The position numbers and the translations under genes were made by a program. The notes beneath the pieces were generated by a model that worked only from the letters and a program-made list of their open reading frames with translations, did not search any database and had not been told where the DNA came from. Below, piece by piece: positions 6,517-6,813 of a stretch of DNA of 6,813 nt. Source of the DNA: JAJDGF01 sp031549325 (GTDB lineage: Bacteria; Bacillota; Clostridia; Christensenellales; Aristaeellaceae); NCBI GenBank assembly GCA_031549325.1, contig JAVBQA010000088.1, positions 1 to 6,813 of the forward strand, in the 5' to 3' direction. Position 1 is the stretch's first letter. Each line of letters starts with the position of its first letter.

Positions 6517-6674
6517 ATACCAATGAAAAATAGTAACGCCTCCAAAGCGGCGAGAGTTTTTTCGCCCTGCAAGGAGCTGGAGTGCAGCGTAGCAGAGATA
6601 CGCTAAGCGGAGGGCGACGCCGCAGGGCGGAAAATAATCCGGCGCGACGTGGCGTTACGTTGTAGAATTGGTAT
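6517..6674. repeat. 158-bp nested palindromic element (MITE-like or structured intergenic repeat)
   Basis: The ends are 24-nt imperfect inverted repeats: ATACCAAT (6517-6524), 8 unmatched bases, GTAACGCC (6533-6540), against GGCGTTAC (6651-6658), 8 unmatched bases, ATTGGTAT (6667-6674). Sixteen of 24 positions pair, with equal spacing on both sides. Nested inside are a second pair, CGCCCTGC (6563-6570) with GCAGGGCG (6622-6629), extended by T-rich and A-rich arms, and a central hairpin, AGCGTA (6586-6591) with TACGCT (6599-6604). No credible coding frame fills it. It could be a small non-autonomous mobile element, a dispersed intergenic repeat, or a folded RNA. I see no clear target-site duplication, and only one copy is in the window. 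Confidence 0.6.
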
Positions 6675-6813
6675 GATACTACTTCAAAACATTAAAGCAT
6701 CATATAACCAAGCTCTATGAGTAATAGAAGCGACGCGAGTGGGGTTATGGAGCAGCGCGGAAACAGTGGAACAAAGCCTGTCGACAACCAATTCGAGGGA
6801 GTCAAAGACCTCG
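6675..6813. other. Unassigned right-edge sequence, open on both strands
   Basis: This stretch is less GC-biased than the genes. On the + strand a frame starts at ATG 6717 (MSNRSDASGVMEQRGNSG...) and runs 32 codons to the edge, but it has no SD. On the - strand two frames enter from the edge: one stops at TGA 6684-6686 after 42 codons, the other at TAA 6692-6694 after 39. A bulged hairpin (6712-6718 with 6724-6731) and a short inverted repeat, ATAACC (6704-6709) with GGTTAT (6743-6748), are present. It may be the 3' end of a - strand gene, the start of a + strand gene, or more repeat-type DNA. I cannot choose between these. Confidence 0.3.

Noticed and set aside
6541..6650. CRISPR-like or ncRNA gene in the repeat region
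   Set aside because: There are no regularly spaced direct repeats, and I could not match the fold to a named RNA family, so it is kept as a palindromic repeat only.

Overview
The window is about 6.8 kb of GC-rich DNA from what looks like an anaerobic, GC-rich member of the Clostridia (Firmicutes). This is inferred from strong AAGGAGG-type Shine-Dalgarno (SD) sites, GTG and TTG starts, GC-ending codons, a TetM-like ribosomal GTPase paired with a DUF1905 protein, and a membrane pyrophosphatase next to the beta subunit of a sodium-pumping decarboxylase. No marker fixes the genus. All confident genes lie on the + strand.

Layout. Bases 2-109 are the 3' end of an unrecognised hydrophobic protein, closed by a perfect 10-bp hairpin. 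Next come a DUF1905 protein (178-447) and a 636-residue EF-G-like GTPase of the ribosomal-protection (TetM/TetO/TetW) family (444-2354), joined by an ATGA stop/start overlap. After a weak terminator, an AT-rich spacer (about 2410-2540) carries a lac-operator-like palindrome, a T-tract and an extended -10 promoter. The promoter serves a small, unrecognised membrane-protein gene (2543-2953) that overlaps by ATGA the gene for a membrane-integral proton- or sodium-pumping pyrophosphatase (2950-5061, hppA). A long hairpin without a T-tract separates hppA from a Na+-translocating decarboxylase beta subunit (5137-6312). A 45-residue OadG-like subunit (6317-6454), missed by simple length cut-offs, follows. 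A 19-bp stem-loop terminator closes the set.

The last 309 bases hold no secure gene. Bases 6517-6674 form a nested palindromic element with 24-nt imperfect terminal inverted repeats, resembling a small non-autonomous mobile element or a structured intergenic repeat. The sequence after it, to the window edge, differs in composition from the genes and is open in frames on both strands.

Together, the right-hand genes look like an energy-conserving membrane module. The pyrophosphatase turns PPi from biosynthesis into an ion gradient, and the decarboxylase beta/gamma pair couples decarboxylation to Na+ export. No carboxyltransferase or biotin-carrier gene is present here, so those must be encoded elsewhere. 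The most notable points are the pyrophosphatase's altered ion gate (Asp for Glu, Thr for Lys) combined with the lysine that marks potassium-independent enzymes, the unknown membrane protein coupled to it, and the nested palindromic repeat.
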